64,000 nt of DNA from Alkalimonas mucilaginosa (GTDB taxonomy: Bacteria; Pseudomonadota; Gammaproteobacteria; Enterobacterales; Alteromonadaceae), in assembly GCF_036327005.1 (NCBI RefSeq), contig NZ_JAUGZK010000007.1, forward strand, positions 1 to 64,000. Reading direction: 5' to 3'. Positions 52,467-61,519 of this stretch are shown here, piece after piece. The position numbers and the translations under genes were made by a program. Each line of letters starts with the position of its first letter. Position 1 is the stretch's first letter. The notes beneath the pieces were generated by a model. That model was given only the letters and a program-made list of their open reading frames with translations, did no database searches and was not told the DNA's origin.

Positions 52467-52495
52467 AATAAAAAAAGGCGGGGGATCCCCGCCTT
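52467..52495 (-). terminator. Intrinsic terminator of the yggS-DUF885 operon
   Basis: On the minus strand AAGGCGGGG and CCCCGCCTT (52475-52495) form a 9-bp stem followed by seven T. It lies 49 bases beyond the DUF885 stop. Confidence 0.9.
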
Positions 52496-52543
52496 ACCCA
52501 GTAAGTTGTAGTTTTCAGTCAGAGCCAGTATGGCTAGCCAACT

Positions 52544-54388
52544 TTAATCTGCTGCCTCGATATAGGCATCGATCAGTTGTTCCAGCACATCCAGCGGGAC
52601 GGCACCATTTCGTAGCACCACATCGTGGAATTCCCGAATATCAAAGCGCTCGCCAAGTTGCTCTTTGGCTTTCGCCCGGAGTTCCAGCAGTTTGATCATG
52701 CCAATTTTATATGCTGTAGCCTGTGCTGGCATCACAATATAACGCTCAATGGCTTTTTGTGCATCGCCCTCTGGATTAGGGGTATGCTCAACCAGGTAGG
52801 CGATGGCTTGTTCGCGGCTCCAGCCTTTGTGATGAATACCGGAATCGACTACCAGCCGGGCTGAACGCCATAGCTCCATCGCCAACCGGCCAAAGTCGGA
52901 GTAAGGGTCCTGGTACAAGCCAATTTCTTTTGGCAGCAGCTCGGTATAAAGTCCCCAGCCTTCGGTATAGGCGGTATAGCCACCAAAACGGCGAAAACGT
53001 GGGATCCCTTCCAGTTCCTGCTGAATCGCCAGTTGCATATGATGGCCAGGCAATCCTTCATGGTAGGCCAGGGCTTCCAACTGATAGAGCGGCATATCGC
53101 TCATGCGGTACAAATTGGCGTAGTAAATGCCTGGGCGACTACCGTCCATTGAAGGGCGCTGATAAAATGCTTTGCCGGCGGATTGCTCTCGAAATGGCTC
53201 GACTGCCCGCACTTCCATCTCTGCCTGTGGCAGGGTAAGGAAAAGCTCATTCAGTCGGGTCCGCATATGATCGATCACAGCGGTCGCTTGCTGCAGGTAG
53301 GCCTGACGGCCTTCTTCGGTATCCGGCAAGTAAAATTGCGGATCGCTGCGCATAAACTCGAAAAATTCCGCCAGTGAGCCATCGAACTCGACCTGCTGCA
53401 TAATAAGGCGCATCTCCTGGTGGATCCGGGCCACATCGTCCAGGCCGATTTGATGGATTTGTTCGGCAGTCAACTGGGTGGTGGTCATGCGGTTCAGAGC
53501 ATGTTGATAGAACGCACGCCCATCCGGGAAACGCCAGACACCATCGTCATCGCCGGCTTTTTGCTCCAACTGCTGTAAGTAGGTAATCAGTTGTTGGTAA
53601 GCCGGTTTAACACTGGTTACTAATGCCAGCTCGGCCTCATTTAAAAGCAGCTGTTGTTCAGCCTGGGATAAAGGCAATGCGGTGACTTTACGCTGGAAAT
53701 CGGCCCAGAGCACACTGTCGTCACCACCATCAAAAGGGGCTCCGGTAATCACATTACTGCTGTCCTGCACTACGTAGGGAAAGACAAAACGAGGAATGAT
53801 AATGCCTTTTTCTGCCCGCTGTTCCAGTTGATTGATCAGTTGGGCAAACAGGGTGGGCACTGCATTTAAGCGGCTAATATAATCTTTGGCATCCTGTTCT
53901 GTTTCGATGTGATGTTGGTTTAACAGCGTGACTGGTACCTGCGTGTGGATCCCCCGCATTTGATTGACCGGGTAGCTGTACAGATGCCATTGCTCATTTT
54001 CCAGCCGTTGCTCCAGACGTTGTTTCATCAGTTGGTAGCTTAGTTCGGTTTGCTGATCCAGTGCCGGAGCATCGATGTCGGCAAGTAATGCCAGATGCTG
54101 ACGGGTAAGTTCCAGATCTGCCAGCCGTCGCTGTTCGGATAAATCTTGCCAACGGTCCTTATTGGTCTTTAGGCCCAGTTGGGTTTGTCGCAGTGGGTTG
54201 GTTGCCAGTTCTTCATCAAAAATTTGTTCAAACAACGCATTGGCCCGTTCAGACTCCGTTTGCTGGCTGCTCTGCTGGCTGTTTGCTGTTGTTGAGCTGT
54301 GGCTGCCTGGTTGGGGAGGCTCGCAACCGGTGAGTACACTTAGACTTATGGCGAGGGCCAGACTGGTCAAGCGGTGTGATCTGAGCAT
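52544..54388 (-). CDS. DUF885 family lipoprotein, putative metallopeptidase
   Basis: 614 residues. Signal peptide with lipobox LTGC, a Ser/Gln-rich linker, then a DUF885 domain: RANALFEQIFDEELATNP, ALAYHEGLPGHHMQ with the HEGLPGHH zinc-peptidase-like motif, GWGLYTELLPKE and RNGAVPLDVLEQLID. DUF885 proteins resemble zinc carboxypeptidase-like enzymes and sit in the periplasm or outer membrane; substrate unknown. ATG 54388 follows AAGGAA. Last gene of the operon, nine bases after hemW. Confidence 0.9.
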   Translation of the reverse strand: MLRSHRLTSLALAISLSVLTGCEPPQPGSHSSTTANSQQSSQQTESERANALFEQIFDEELATNPLRQTQLGLKTNKDRWQDLSEQRRLADLELTRQHLALLADIDAPALDQQTELSYQLMKQRLEQRLENEQWHLYSYPVNQMRGIHTQVPVTLLNQHHIETEQDAKDYISRLNAVPTLFAQLINQLEQRAEKGIIIPRFVFPYVVQDSSNVITGAPFDGGDDSVLWADFQRKVTALPLSQAEQQLLLNEAELALVTSVKPAYQQLITYLQQLEQKAGDDDGVWRFPDGRAFYQHALNRMTTTQLTAEQIHQIGLDDVARIHQEMRLIMQQVEFDGSLAEFFEFMRSDPQFYLPDTEEGRQAYLQQATAVIDHMRTRLNELFLTLPQAEMEVRAVEPFREQSAGKAFYQRPSMDGSRPGIYYANLYRMSDMPLYQLEALAYHEGLPGHHMQLAIQQELEGIPRFRRFGGYTAYTEGWGLYTELLPKEIGLYQDPYSDFGRLAMELWRSARLVVDSGIHHKGWSREQAIAYLVEHTPNPEGDAQKAIERYIVMPAQATAYKIGMIKLLELRAKAKEQLGERFDIREFHDVVLRNGAVPLDVLEQLIDAYIEAAD

Positions 54389-54397
54389 CTTGATTCC

Positions 54398-55540
54398 TTA
54401 GATAAAGTGGGTCAGCAGATCATTCAGGTAACGGGCTCCTTTAGAGCTGATCTGCCAATGATCTGTTTGCTGCTGAAGTAACTCTAGCTTAATGGCCTGT
54501 TGGATGGCTGCCGAGGTAGTTTCGACCGGCAGGCCGGTGTACGCGGTAAAGTCACTAATCGGGCAGGGCTCCAGCAGCCGGAAACGGTTCATAAAAAACT
54601 CAAAAGGTAGCTCGTCGGCTGCGACAATACGCTGAAGATCCAAGTAGGAGCGAGTCAGATCCATGTAGCCTTTGGGGTGTTTAATCTTGCTGGTGCGCAA
54701 AATGCTATTGTTCTTTGGCAGGGTAATTTTGCCATGGGCGCCACAACCAATGCCGAGGTAGTCACCAAACCGCCAGTAATTCAGGTTGTGCTGGCATTGA
54801 TGGCCGGCTTTGGCATAGGCCGAAGTTTCGTACTGCTGATAGCCATGTGCCTGCAACAGTTGATGCCCATGCTCCTGGATCTCCCATAGCAGTTCGTCCT
54901 CTGGCAGCACCGGTGGCCTGGAGGCAAAAGCAGTATTGGGCTCGATGGTTAACTGGTACCAGGATAAATGAGGCGGCTCTAAAGCGATGGCTTGCTGCAA
55001 ATCGGCCATGGCATCGGCCAGGCTTTGGCCGGGCAGGCCATGCATTAAATCCAGGTTAAAACTGTGCAGGGGGAGTTTGGCTGCCAGCTGTGCTGCCTGA
55101 ATGGCCTCGCTGCTGCTATGGATCCGGCCAAGTGCAGTAAGCTGTGTCTGCTGAAAACTTTGCACACCAATCGAGAAGCGGGTTACGCCAGCTGCAACAT
55201 AACCAGCAAAGCGCTCAGCCTCAAAGGTGCCGGGGTTGGCTTCCATCGTCACTTCGCAGTCATCGGCCAGTTGCACGCGGCTACGGACACCAGCCAGCAG
55301 TCGTGCTATGCCAGCGGCTGTAAACACACTGGGAGTACCGCCGCCGATAAAAATACTTTGAATAGCACGGTCCTGCACCCAGGACAAATCCTGCGTTAAA
55401 TCATCCAACAAATGGCTGATGTATTCCTGCTCCGGAATGCCTTGCTTCACGGCGTGGGAGTTAAAGTCGCAGTAAGGACATTTTTGGATGCACCAGGGAA
55501 TATGAATGTACAGCGATAAGGGCGGCAGTTGCAGGCTCAA
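54398..55540 (-). CDS. hemW: Radical SAM heme chaperone HemW
   Basis: Heme-trafficking radical SAM protein related to coproporphyrinogen dehydrogenase HemN but not itself that enzyme. 380 residues: PPLSLYIHIPWCIQKCPYCDFNS with the CxxxCxxC cluster motif, IFIGGGTPSVF, EANPGTFE and FSIGVQSFQ. Starts with TTG 55540, which overlaps the rdgB stop (TTGA) and gives the standard N-terminus seen in E. coli. The adjacent rdgB-hemW order is conserved in gammaproteobacteria. Confidence 0.95.
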   Translation of the reverse strand: MSLQLPPLSLYIHIPWCIQKCPYCDFNSHAVKQGIPEQEYISHLLDDLTQDLSWVQDRAIQSIFIGGGTPSVFTAAGIARLLAGVRSRVQLADDCEVTMEANPGTFEAERFAGYVAAGVTRFSIGVQSFQQTQLTALGRIHSSSEAIQAAQLAAKLPLHSFNLDLMHGLPGQSLADAMADLQQAIALEPPHLSWYQLTIEPNTAFASRPPVLPEDELLWEIQEHGHQLLQAHGYQQYETSAYAKAGHQCQHNLNYWRFGDYLGIGCGAHGKITLPKNNSILRTSKIKHPKGYMDLTRSYLDLQRIVAADELPFEFFMNRFRLLEPCPISDFTAYTGLPVETTSAAIQQAIKLELLQQQTDHWQISSKGARYLNDLLTHFI

Positions 55541-56145
55541 GAGATCAGGTATCCCTGTTGTTGCAACTGGCTTAGCAACTGGCGCAGTGCCTGGCCGCGA
55601 TGACTGAGTTGCTGTTTTTGTGCTTTACTGAGCTCTGCAGCAGTGCAGTTCAGTTCAGGCAGATAAAACACTGGATCGTAGCCAAAGCCACCCTGACCTT
55701 GTGGTTGCTGATGAATGATCCCTTGCCAGCGGCCATGGCTGATTAAAGGCGTTGGATCTTCGGCGTGGCGCATAAACACCAGTACACAATGAAATTGAGC
55801 CAGGCGTTGTTGCTTTGGTACGTCGTTCAGTGCTTGCAGCAGTTTGTGGACGTTGTCGGTATCGCTGGCCCCTTCGCCGGCGAAGCGGGCTGAGTAGATA
55901 CCCGGAGCCCCTCTGAGCGCATCGACCGCTAAGCCTGAATCATCAGCAATGGCTGGCAAACCGGTATGAAGAGCGGCATGCCGGGCTTTGATAATGGCAT
56001 TTTCGACAAAGCTTAGCCCTGTTTCATCGGCATCGGCCAGCTTAAACTCACTCTGGGGGGTTACCGTGCAGGCAAATGGAGCCAGCATGGCAGCAAGCTC
56101 GGTGACTTTACCAGGGTTGCCTGTGGCTAAAACAAGTTGTTTCAT
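55537..56145 (-). CDS. rdgB: XTP/dITP pyrophosphatase (RdgB/HAM1)
   Basis: Hydrolyses deaminated purine nucleotides, keeping them out of DNA and RNA. 202 residues: LVLATGNPGKVTEL, FVENAIIKARHAA, AIADDSGLAVDAL, GAPGIYSARFAGE, GGFGYDPVFYLPE and SHRGQAL, the complete family signature. ATG 56145 gives the normal N-terminus; the frame is open further to 56223. It lies between the DUF4426 gene and hemW. Confidence 0.97.
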   Translation of the reverse strand: MKQLVLATGNPGKVTELAAMLAPFACTVTPQSEFKLADADETGLSFVENAIIKARHAALHTGLPAIADDSGLAVDALRGAPGIYSARFAGEGASDTDNVHKLLQALNDVPKQQRLAQFHCVLVFMRHAEDPTPLISHGRWQGIIHQQPQGQGGFGYDPVFYLPELNCTAAELSKAQKQQLSHRGQALRQLLSQLQQQGYLIS

Positions 56146-56152
56146 GGGGTAC

Positions 56153-56569
56153 TCAATCGATGTAGTAAGTGTGTTCAAAGTGCAAGCGTTGTTGTTCATT
56201 GCCTTGTTGCAACTGAATATCAAAGCGCCACAACTCTTCGTTGCGGATGGTTAGCGGGGCGAAGTAGTATATAGCAGCGCCATCCCGGACCTGTTGGAAA
56301 CGCAAGGTACGTTGTTGCCCGAGCAAGTTACGGGCTGTGCCGGTCACATTGACCGGCTGAGCGCTCTGATCATCACTGCTAAGGACCGATAGATTCACAA
56401 TACCGGTAAACCGGCTGCGTTCGATACCGTAACTGCGGGCTACTTCGGGGGTTAAAAAGGTAGCATTAAAGGCCAGGTAATGGACATCCCAGGGGCCTAA
56501 GCTTTGTTTTTGCTCGGCGACAGCAAAGCAACTTAACAGCGAAAAAACACAAGCCAGCCAGATTTTCAT
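56153..56569 (-). CDS. DUF4426 periplasmic protein
   Basis: 138 residues with signal peptide (IWLACVFSLLSCFAVAEQ) and one small beta-rich domain: GPWDVHYLAFNATFLTPEVARSYGIERSR and VNLSVL, then LWRFDIQL near the end. This matches DUF4426, which sits in this same operon in Shewanella and Vibrio; its function is unknown. ATG 56569 follows GAGGTG. Seven bases separate it from rdgB. Confidence 0.85.
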   Translation of the reverse strand: MKIWLACVFSLLSCFAVAEQKQSLGPWDVHYLAFNATFLTPEVARSYGIERSRFTGIVNLSVLSSDDQSAQPVNVTGTARNLLGQQRTLRFQQVRDGAAIYYFAPLTIRNEELWRFDIQLQQGNEQQRLHFEHTYYID

Positions 56570-56667
56570 ACACACCTCGTTCAAGTCAGGCAGGGGGGAT
56601 AAAGTATAGCTGAAACCCTCTGTGCTGTCGCAGCGCAAACTGGTAAGACAGCACAGCAGGTCAGGCT

Positions 56668-57210
56668 TTAGAAGCCCCGTAACACATCGGCTAGCAGGAT
56701 TTGCACAAACTGCAGTGCAATTAAGGCCACCAGCACCGATAAATCCAGGCCACCCATGGGTGGGATCACCCGGCGGATTGGCCGTAGCAGCGGCTCAGTT
56801 AATTGATGCATCACCAGTTCAATGGGATTACGGCCCTGACTGAACCAGCTAAGAATGGCGCGGATTACCAAAATCCAGAACACCAGGCTAAGGCTTTCTT
56901 TCAGTAAAATCAGTACACCGGCAACCAGGGCATGGCTTAGTACGATGCCACCTAACAACAGTTGTTGCAACACCAGCATTTTAACAACAGCTACCAGCCA
57001 GGCCAGTACCAGAGTGGCAGTATCCAGCGGCCCAAGGCTTGGGATCACTTTGCGCAGCGGCAACACCAACGGATTGGTTGCTTTGACGATAAACTGACTG
57101 AACGGATTGTAAAAATCCGCCCGGGCCAACTGCAGCCATAGCCGAAGTACCACCACCATCAGGTAGAGGTTAAAGCCGGTATTGATTAAAAAAAACAGCG
57201 CGTTATTCAT
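56668..57210 (-). CDS. yggT: YggT family membrane protein
   Basis: 180 residues with two tandem YGGT repeats, each with two membrane helices and a signature (FYNPFSQFIVKATNPLVLPLRKVIP, then NPIELVMHQLTEPLLRPIRRVIPPMGGLDLSVLV). Family members are linked to osmotic tolerance and cell shape or division in different bacteria; the role here is not known. ATG 57210 follows GGGGA. The gene order yggS-proC-yggT is standard. Confidence 0.93.
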   Translation of the reverse strand: MNNALFFLINTGFNLYLMVVVLRLWLQLARADFYNPFSQFIVKATNPLVLPLRKVIPSLGPLDTATLVLAWLVAVVKMLVLQQLLLGGIVLSHALVAGVLILLKESLSLVFWILVIRAILSWFSQGRNPIELVMHQLTEPLLRPIRRVIPPMGGLDLSVLVALIALQFVQILLADVLRGF

Positions 57211-57240
57211 AGCGTCCCCAAAAGTTTTTGACCAAAGCAA

Positions 57241-58065
57241 TTAAAGTGTTTGTGCCATTTCACGCGCCCGGCGAATCGCTGCCTGCATCGCCTCGCTGAC
57301 CATCTGTTCCAGACCAGCATTGGCAAAGCTGGTGACGGCTTCATGGGTGGTACCGCCTTTGGAAGTCACCTGAGCGCGTAACTCGGCAAAGCTATGCTCG
57401 CTCTGAAGGGCCATGGTGGCAGCGCCCAAGGCCGTTTGGGCCACCATTTTTTTGGCTTGCTCTGGGGCAAAGCCCAAGGTTTCGGCTTCTTGTTGCATGG
57501 CCTGCATAAAATAGAAAAAATAGGCGGGGGAGCTACCGGTAACGGCAATCACATGATCGATCTCGGCTTCGTTGTCCAGCCAAACCGTCATGCCGGTGCC
57601 TTTAAACATGGTATCGACAAAGGCTTTTTCGTAATTGGAGCAGCGGCTGGGGTAAAGACCGGTGACGCCAAGGCCCACCAGCGATGGTGTATTGGGCATG
57701 CTGCGAACCAGGCGGACTTCGCCCAGCCAGCGCTCATAACGACTAACCGGTAAACCGGCGGCTACGGTGACAAAGAGCTTTTCTTTAATTTCCGGTGCTC
57801 GCTCAATCAATTGCTGACAGACATCACCCATCATTTGCGGTTTTACCGCCAGCACAATGACATCTGCTTTTTGAACAGCTGCAAGATTATCCAGCGTGGT
57901 CTGAATGCCATAATCGGCAGCTAAAGCCTGTAATTTTGGTTCGGTTCGGTTGCTGGCAATGATGTTGCTGGCCGGGTAACCCGATTTCACCATGGCTGCG
58001 ATCACGCAGCGTGCCATATTGCCGGCACCAATAAAGGCAACCATGTTGTCATTCATGTCGTTCAT
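57241..58065 (-). CDS. proC: Pyrroline-5-carboxylate reductase
   Basis: Last step of proline synthesis, NAD(P)H-dependent. 274 residues: VAFIGAGNMARCVIAAMVKSG, VIVLAVKPQMM, VRSMPNTPSLVGLGVTGLYP, ITGSSPAYFFYFM-type block and the C-terminal signature QVTSKGGTTHEAVTSF. ATG 58065 is chosen for its AAGGA ribosome site; ATG 58056 and 58044 are in frame. The start overlaps the yggS end by 17 bases. Confidence 0.96.
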   Translation of the reverse strand: MNDMNDNMVAFIGAGNMARCVIAAMVKSGYPASNIIASNRTEPKLQALAADYGIQTTLDNLAAVQKADVIVLAVKPQMMGDVCQQLIERAPEIKEKLFVTVAAGLPVSRYERWLGEVRLVRSMPNTPSLVGLGVTGLYPSRCSNYEKAFVDTMFKGTGMTVWLDNEAEIDHVIAVTGSSPAYFFYFMQAMQQEAETLGFAPEQAKKMVAQTALGAATMALQSEHSFAELRAQVTSKGGTTHEAVTSFANAGLEQMVSEAMQAAIRRAREMAQTL

Positions 58066-58747
58066 AATTCCTTGCGCCAAAAATTGCGGTGCCTAATCGT
58101 ATCATAGTTGCGCCATATTTTAGAGCCAATGGCCAGTCATCGCTCATGCCCATCGATAGCTCCTTGGCCTGAGGTAAGATGGCTCTTAGAGCCAGACTAA
58201 GTTGCTGCATGCGGGCAAACGCTGGTTCTACCGGTTCATGCGCATCGGGCGCAGGGATAGCCATCAAACCTTTGAGCTCAAGGCCGGGCAGGGCAGCCAC
58301 TTCTGTTGCCAGTGCTAGCACCTGATCTGGATTGATGCCTGCTTTGCTGGCTTCACCACTGATATTAACTTGCAGCAAGACCTTTAATGGCGGGAGTTGC
58401 TCCGGCCGCTGGGCAGACAATCGGCTGGCAATTTTTAGTCGGTCCAGGCTATGACACCAGGTAGCATGCTCTGCCACCAGCTTGGTTTTATTGGACTGCA
58501 AAGGGCCAATAAAATGCCAACAGATCCCTTCCTGTTGTGACAAAGCAACCGCTTTTTCTGCCAGCTCTTGCGGGTAATTTTCGCCAAAATGACGCTGACC
58601 GGACTGATAAGCAGATAAAATATCGGCAACAGCTTTGGTCTTGCTGACGGCAATTAATTGCACATCCGCTGGCTTTGAACCAAGCTTAGTGCATTGCTGT
58701 GCAATTTGTTGGTAGGCGCTTTGCAAGCGTTCTGCTATGGTGTTCAT
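58049..58747 (-). CDS. yggS: PLP homeostasis protein YggS
   Basis: PLP-binding protein that keeps vitamin B6 and amino-acid pools in balance. 232 residues, TIM-barrel: LIAVSKTKAVADI with the PLP Lys at 36, HFGENYPQELAEKA, WHFIGPLQSNK, LLQVNISGEASKAGI, SMGMSDDWPLAL and RLGTAIFGARNY. ATG 58747 is 29 bases from the pilT start on the other strand, so the two promoters must overlap each other's coding ends. First gene of the operon. Confidence 0.96.
   Translation of the reverse strand: MNTIAERLQSAYQQIAQQCTKLGSKPADVQLIAVSKTKAVADILSAYQSGQRHFGENYPQELAEKAVALSQQEGICWHFIGPLQSNKTKLVAEHATWCHSLDRLKIASRLSAQRPEQLPPLKVLLQVNISGEASKAGINPDQVLALATEVAALPGLELKGLMAIPAPDAHEPVEPAFARMQQLSLALRAILPQAKELSMGMSDDWPLALKYGATMIRLGTAIFGARNYERHE
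58710..58725 (+). promoter_or_regulatory. Possible sigma-54 promoter of pilT, inside yggS
   Basis: TGGTAGGCGCTTTGCA has the GG and GC pairs at the right distance and differs from TGGCAYRNNNNTTGCW at two positions. Start would be near 58736, 41 bases before ATG 58777. Because it lies in coding DNA it may be chance. Confidence 0.35.
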
Positions 58748-58776
58748 ACATTCAATCGTACTAAGTGAGAATTGTC

Positions 58777-59829
58777 ATGGATATTACTGAGTTACTGGCA
58801 TTTAGTGTGCAACATAAAGCATCGGATTTACACCTCTCTGCCGGTGTGCCGCCATTGATTCGGGTGGATGGCGATGTTCGAAAACTCAATATTCCAGCCT
58901 TAAATCATAAAGAAGTTCATGCCTTAGTGTATGAAATTATGACTGATAAACAGCGAAAAGAATACGAAGAAAACCTGGAAACGGATTTTTCTTTTGAAGT
59001 GCCCAACCTGGCCCGTTTCCGGGTGAATGCCTTTGTGCAAAATCGTGGCGCTGCTGCTGTGTTTCGTACTATCCCCAGCGAGGTGTTAACCTTGGATGAT
59101 TTGGCTGCGCCAGATATTTTTAAGAGCATAGCTGAAAATCCGCGTGGTCTGGTGTTGGTGACAGGGCCGACCGGCTCAGGTAAGAGTACCACCCTGGCGG
59201 CGATGATTGATTACATCAATACGACTCGTTATGACCATATTCTGACCATCGAAGATCCGATAGAATTTGTGCATCAGAATAAACTGTCGTTGATCAATCA
59301 ACGGGAAGTCCACCGCGACACCCATAGCTTTAAAAATGCATTACGTTCTGCTTTACGTGAAGATCCGGATGTGATTCTGGTGGGTGAGTTGCGGGACCTG
59401 GAAACCATTCGACTGGCGATGACCGCAGCAGAAACCGGTCATCTGGTGTTTGGTACTTTGCATACCACCTCGGCACCGAAAACCATTGACCGTATTATCG
59501 ATGTCTTTCCGGGGGAAGAAAAAGATATGGTACGTTCGATGTTGTCTGAGTCTTTGCGAGCTGTTATTTCTCAGACCTTACTTAAAAAAGTAGGTGGGGG
59601 CCGGGTGGCTGCCCATGAAATTATGCTTGGTTTGCCGGCTATCCGAAACCTGATCCGGGAAGATAAAATTGCCCAGATGTACTCGGTGATCCAGACTGGC
59701 GCAGCACATGGCATGCAAACCATGGATCAATGCCTGGTGAATCTGGTAAATCGTGGCATGGTGTCGCAAAGAGATGCCCAAAGCAAAGCTCAGGATAAAA
59801 ACACTTTTGGCACCATGGGACGGATGTAA
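58777..59829 (+). CDS. pilT: Type IV pilus retraction ATPase PilT
   Basis: Hexameric ATPase that depolymerises the type IV pilus, needed for twitching and DNA uptake. 350 residues: ASDLHLSAGVPPLIRVDGD, Walker A GPTGSGKST, LTIEDPIEFVH, Walker B DVILVGELRDLETI, TGHLVFGTLHT and the AIRNLIRE motif at the C-terminus that marks PilT. ATG 58777 gives MDITELLAFSVQHKASD. pilU follows nine bases after its stop. Confidence 0.97.
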   Translation: MDITELLAFSVQHKASDLHLSAGVPPLIRVDGDVRKLNIPALNHKEVHALVYEIMTDKQRKEYEENLETDFSFEVPNLARFRVNAFVQNRGAAAVFRTIPSEVLTLDDLAAPDIFKSIAENPRGLVLVTGPTGSGKSTTLAAMIDYINTTRYDHILTIEDPIEFVHQNKLSLINQREVHRDTHSFKNALRSALREDPDVILVGELRDLETIRLAMTAAETGHLVFGTLHTTSAPKTIDRIIDVFPGEEKDMVRSMLSESLRAVISQTLLKKVGGGRVAAHEIMLGLPAIRNLIREDKIAQMYSVIQTGAAHGMQTMDQCLVNLVNRGMVSQRDAQSKAQDKNTFGTMGRM

Positions 59830-59838
59830 GGAGCTTGT

Positions 59839-60963
59839 ATGCAACTGACTGAATTTTTGCAGACCATGGTGACGAAAGGGGCTTCCGATCTCTTTGTTAC
59901 CGCAGGTATGCCGGTAGCGGCCAAAGTCAATGGCGAGCTGATCCCTATTGATGAACAACCACTGACGGAAGATGACTCCTTTCAGTTGGTTGTATCGGCG
60001 ATGAATGAGAAGCAAAAGCAGGAATTTGTTACCAGCAAGGAATGCAACTTTGCCATTGCCAATCAGGCCGGACGTTTTCGGGTGTCTGCTTTTTGGCAGC
60101 GCGATCAGGCGGGGATGGTGATCCGGCGCATTGTGACAGACATTCCCAAAGCCGATGAGCTGGGGCTGCCGCCGATTTTAAAAGAAATCATCATGTCCAA
60201 GCGTGGTTTGGTGCTCTTTGTGGGGGGGACAGGTACTGGTAAATCCACCTCGCTGGCGGCGCTGCTGGGCTATCGAAATCGCAATGCCAAGGGCCATATA
60301 CTGACCATAGAGGATCCTATTGAATTTGTGCACGAGCACCATAAAAGCCTGATCACCCAGCGTGAAGTTGGTATTGATACCGAATCTTTTGCTGCTGCGT
60401 TGAAAAGCTCATTGCGTCAGGCTCCGGATGTGATCCTGATCGGTGAGGTGCGCGATATGCAAACCATGGAGTATGCTTTGTCTTTCGCCGAAACCGGCCA
60501 TTTGTGTGTGGCTACCCTGCACGCCAACAATGCCAACCAGGCTATTGACCGTATTATGCACTTGGTGCCGAAAGAAATGCATCAAAAGCTCTTATTTGAT
60601 TTATCATTAAATTTACGTGCTATTGTAGCCCAGCAACTGGTGCCGACTGCTGACGGTATGGGTCGGGTTGCTGCTATAGAGGTACTGCTTAATTCGCCTT
60701 TGGTCGCGGACTTGATAGCCCGGGGACAGATTGGGGAAATTAAAGCTGTGATGACCAAGTCGCGTGAGTTGGGCATGCAGACCTTCGATCAGGCACTGTA
60801 CGATTTATACGAACGTGGGCGGATCAGCTATGCCGATGCCTTGCATCATGCCGATTCACCCAATGATCTGCGTTTGATGATTAAATTACGCAGCAACGAT
60901 ACCCGGGGCTCTGGTTTATTATCCGGCGTCACTATCGAAGGCTTCGAAAAACCAGATGCATAA
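59839..60963 (+). CDS. pilU: PilT-dependent accessory ATPase PilU
   Basis: PilT paralogue that helps force-loaded pilus retraction. 374 residues: KGASDLFVTAGMPVAAKVNGEL, Walker A GGTGTGKST, LTIEDPIEFVHEHHKS, Walker B DVILIGEVRDMQT and TGHLCVATLHANN. It has the longer C-terminal tail usual for PilU (ending GLLSGVTIEGFEKPDA) and an ALLGYRNRN segment. ATG 59839 follows AGGAGC. The next gene, a CBS pair, starts 26 bases later and may be cotranscribed. Confidence 0.96.
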   Translation: MQLTEFLQTMVTKGASDLFVTAGMPVAAKVNGELIPIDEQPLTEDDSFQLVVSAMNEKQKQEFVTSKECNFAIANQAGRFRVSAFWQRDQAGMVIRRIVTDIPKADELGLPPILKEIIMSKRGLVLFVGGTGTGKSTSLAALLGYRNRNAKGHILTIEDPIEFVHEHHKSLITQREVGIDTESFAAALKSSLRQAPDVILIGEVRDMQTMEYALSFAETGHLCVATLHANNANQAIDRIMHLVPKEMHQKLLFDLSLNLRAIVAQQLVPTADGMGRVAAIEVLLNSPLVADLIARGQIGEIKAVMTKSRELGMQTFDQALYDLYERGRISYADALHHADSPNDLRLMIKLRSNDTRGSGLLSGVTIEGFEKPDA

Positions 60964-60989
60964 GCCCTGGAGCTTTGTTGAGGAGAGCT

Positions 60990-61427
60990 ATGAGCCGGAT
61001 TGGTGCTATTATGAGTCGGAAAGTGCTGACTACCAGCGAGGATGCCAGTTTGTCCTCGCTCAGAGAGGTGTTTTCTGCAGCAAAGTTCCAACACCTGCCA
61101 GTGGTGGATAGTTCAGCACGGTTGCAAGGTATTATTTCGGTGAAAGATTATTTCCGGGCGTTAAGCCCGGTCATGGATTCAGCTTTTGAAACCAGTGTAG
61201 AGAGTTATATCCGTAGTCGTAAAGTGCGGCATGTTATGACCTCACCGGTTGTTACCGTCACTGATAAAACCAGCATTAAAGAAGCTGCCAACCTTTTGCT
61301 GCAATACAACATAGGCTGTTTGCCCGTAGTGGATGCCGAGCATCGACTGCTGGGTATTGTATCGTGGAAGGATGTGCTGCGCTTTGCTCTGCAGCCGAAG
61401 ACCACAGCACAACCGGCAGACCCATAG
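60990..61427 (+). CDS. Two-CBS-domain protein
   Basis: 145 residues, two tandem CBS domains: IMSRKVLTTSEDASLSSL..HLPVVDSSARLQGIISVKDY and VMTSPVVTVTDKTSIKEAA..CLPVVDAEHRLLGIVSWKDVLR. Such pairs form a Bateman module that binds adenine nucleotides or c-di-nucleotides; no catalytic domain is attached. ATG 60990 follows GAGGAGAG. It follows pilU directly, so a link to pilus control is possible but unproven. Confidence 0.92.
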   Translation: MSRIGAIMSRKVLTTSEDASLSSLREVFSAAKFQHLPVVDSSARLQGIISVKDYFRALSPVMDSAFETSVESYIRSRKVRHVMTSPVVTVTDKTSIKEAANLLLQYNIGCLPVVDAEHRLLGIVSWKDVLRFALQPKTTAQPADP

Positions 61428-61454
61428 ATAGTATGCAAAGCTTTGCAGACAGCT

Positions 61455-61482
61455 CTGACTTTTCAGCCGTTTCCGATATACT
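61455..61482 (+). promoter_or_regulatory. Predicted sigma-70 promoter of the RhtA-type exporter
   Basis: CTGACT (61455-61460), 16 bases, TATACT (61477-61482); 38 bases before ATG 61520. Confidence 0.5.
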
Positions 61483-61519
61483 AACAAGGTTAGCCAACAT
61501 TTTCTGAGATCTCCATTTC

